DNA of 64,000 nucleotides. Source: Pseudovibrio sp. Alg231-02. GTDB lineage: Bacteria > Pseudomonadota > Alphaproteobacteria > Rhizobiales > Stappiaceae. Below are positions 63,669-64,000 of this stretch, one piece after another. Within the stretch, counting starts at the first letter, position 1. Each line of letters opens with the position of its first letter. The notes beneath the pieces were generated by a model. It had not been told where the DNA came from and made no database searches. It was given only the letters and a program-made list of their open reading frames with translations. Position numbers and translations under genes: made by a program. The DNA lies in the NCBI RefSeq assembly GCF_900143565.1, contig NZ_FREX01000015.1, positions 48,908 to 112,907 on the forward strand. Reading direction: 5' to 3'.

Positions 63669-64000
63669 GAGTCTGTTCAAGAATAGCCATATCGAGCAAT
63701 TCTTCGAACCATCAGCTTGATCATTGCAACGTTCATTAGAGCTTCTGTGGTTTTTGCATATCGTTCCAAATCCTTTGACAACCTGCGGTTTATGCCAAGC
63801 CAGGCGAACGTGCGCTCTACGGTCCAGCGTTTTGGAAGTACTTGAAACCCTTTCTGGTTTGGCTTGACGATTTGGAGCGGCCGCGGGCTCGCCTTTGCTG
63901 CAATTTTCCCCTGATATCCTCCATCAGCACAGATTACTTCAAGAAAGGGAAAGCGGGATGTCACCTTTTGGCAGACACTGGCGAGGCCATCGCGGTCCGG
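63669..64000 (-). mobile_element. IS5-family insertion sequence, cut by window end
   Basis: The left end of the element probably lies at GAGTCTGTTCAAG (from 63669), which resembles the terminal inverted repeats of the IS427/IS5 group. The transposase reading frame fills the rest to the window edge. The other end, and any target-site duplication, lie outside the window. Confidence 0.6.
63677..64000 (-). CDS. IS5-family transposase, C-terminal part
   Basis: Open reading frame that enters from the right window edge and ends at 63677. It encodes the C-terminal part of a DDE transposase: DRDGLASVCQK, then FPFLEVICADGGYQGK with the second catalytic Asp, and WTVERTFAWLGINRRLSKDLE with the catalytic Glu region, ending RRIARYGYS. 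These are the features of the IS427 subgroup of IS5. The visible portion is intact. An internal GTG at 63964 is not the true start. Confidence 0.88.
   Translation of the reverse strand, partial: PDRDGLASVCQKVTSRFPFLEVICADGGYQGKIAAKASPRPLQIVKPNQKGFQVLPKRWTVERTFAWLGINRRLSKDLERYAKTTEALMNVAMIKLMVRRIARYGYS

Overview
The window looks like chromosomal DNA of a marine alphaproteobacterium. The gene families and the presence of a type III secretion (T3SS) chaperone point to the Pseudovibrio/Stappiaceae neighbourhood; that placement is inference, since no 16S or other marker was available to test it. Supporting families are ExoR, a class II B12-dependent ribonucleotide reductase, a NDUFA12-type complex I accessory subunit, an Irr-type iron box in front of a suf operon, several TRAP transporters and a marine-type ectoine/hydroxyectoine degradation cluster.

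Layout. 1-7.5 kb: three tandem tRNA-Pro(UGG) genes (the first cut by the window edge), exoR, parE, an RhlE-type helicase, a diguanylate cyclase and a TfoX-like gene. 7.5-15.3 kb: a minus-strand Fe-S operon (NifS-like desulfurase, sufB, C, D, S, T, A) with tenA behind it and a candidate Irr box at its head. 15.5-22 kb: alpha/beta hydrolase, NDUFA12, a receiver protein that has lost its phospho-acceptor, and nrdJ behind a pair of NrdR boxes.

22-35 kb: the ectoine/5-hydroxyectoine catabolic cluster. On the minus strand, in transcription order, are a TRAP transporter (uehABC type), a universal stress protein, eutA, eutB, eutC, doeB, an AsnC regulator, doeC and doeD. Divergently transcribed are doeA and an FCD-type GntR regulator. 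Import, ring opening, deacetylation, transamination and oxidation to aspartate are therefore encoded together. 35.5-41 kb: a TPP enzyme, an aldehyde dehydrogenase and a BCCT transporter of unknown substrate. 41-42.9 kb: a decayed stretch with an IS3-family transposase relic.

42.9-49 kb: a DUF4212 protein, a sodium:solute symporter, a cNMP-binding/CBS/DUF294 nucleotidyltransferase-like protein, a small membrane protein and a membrane-anchored PAS-exonuclease; this looks like one transport-plus-signalling module. 49.4-54 kb: a CesT-like T3SS chaperone followed by a flavoprotein-like protein with a disordered Ser/Thr/Pro-rich N-terminus (predicted effector), a second protein of similar build with a cupin-like end, and a 2OG-Fe(II) oxygenase. 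This is the most novel part of the window. 54-56.6 kb: an Lrp regulator divergent from ornithine cyclodeaminase and a CtlX-type hydrolase (citrulline to ornithine to proline). 56.6-63.3 kb: an alanine-racemase-family enzyme behind a second TRAP transporter, a divergent LysR regulator and an M20 amidohydrolase. The window ends inside an IS5-family transposase.
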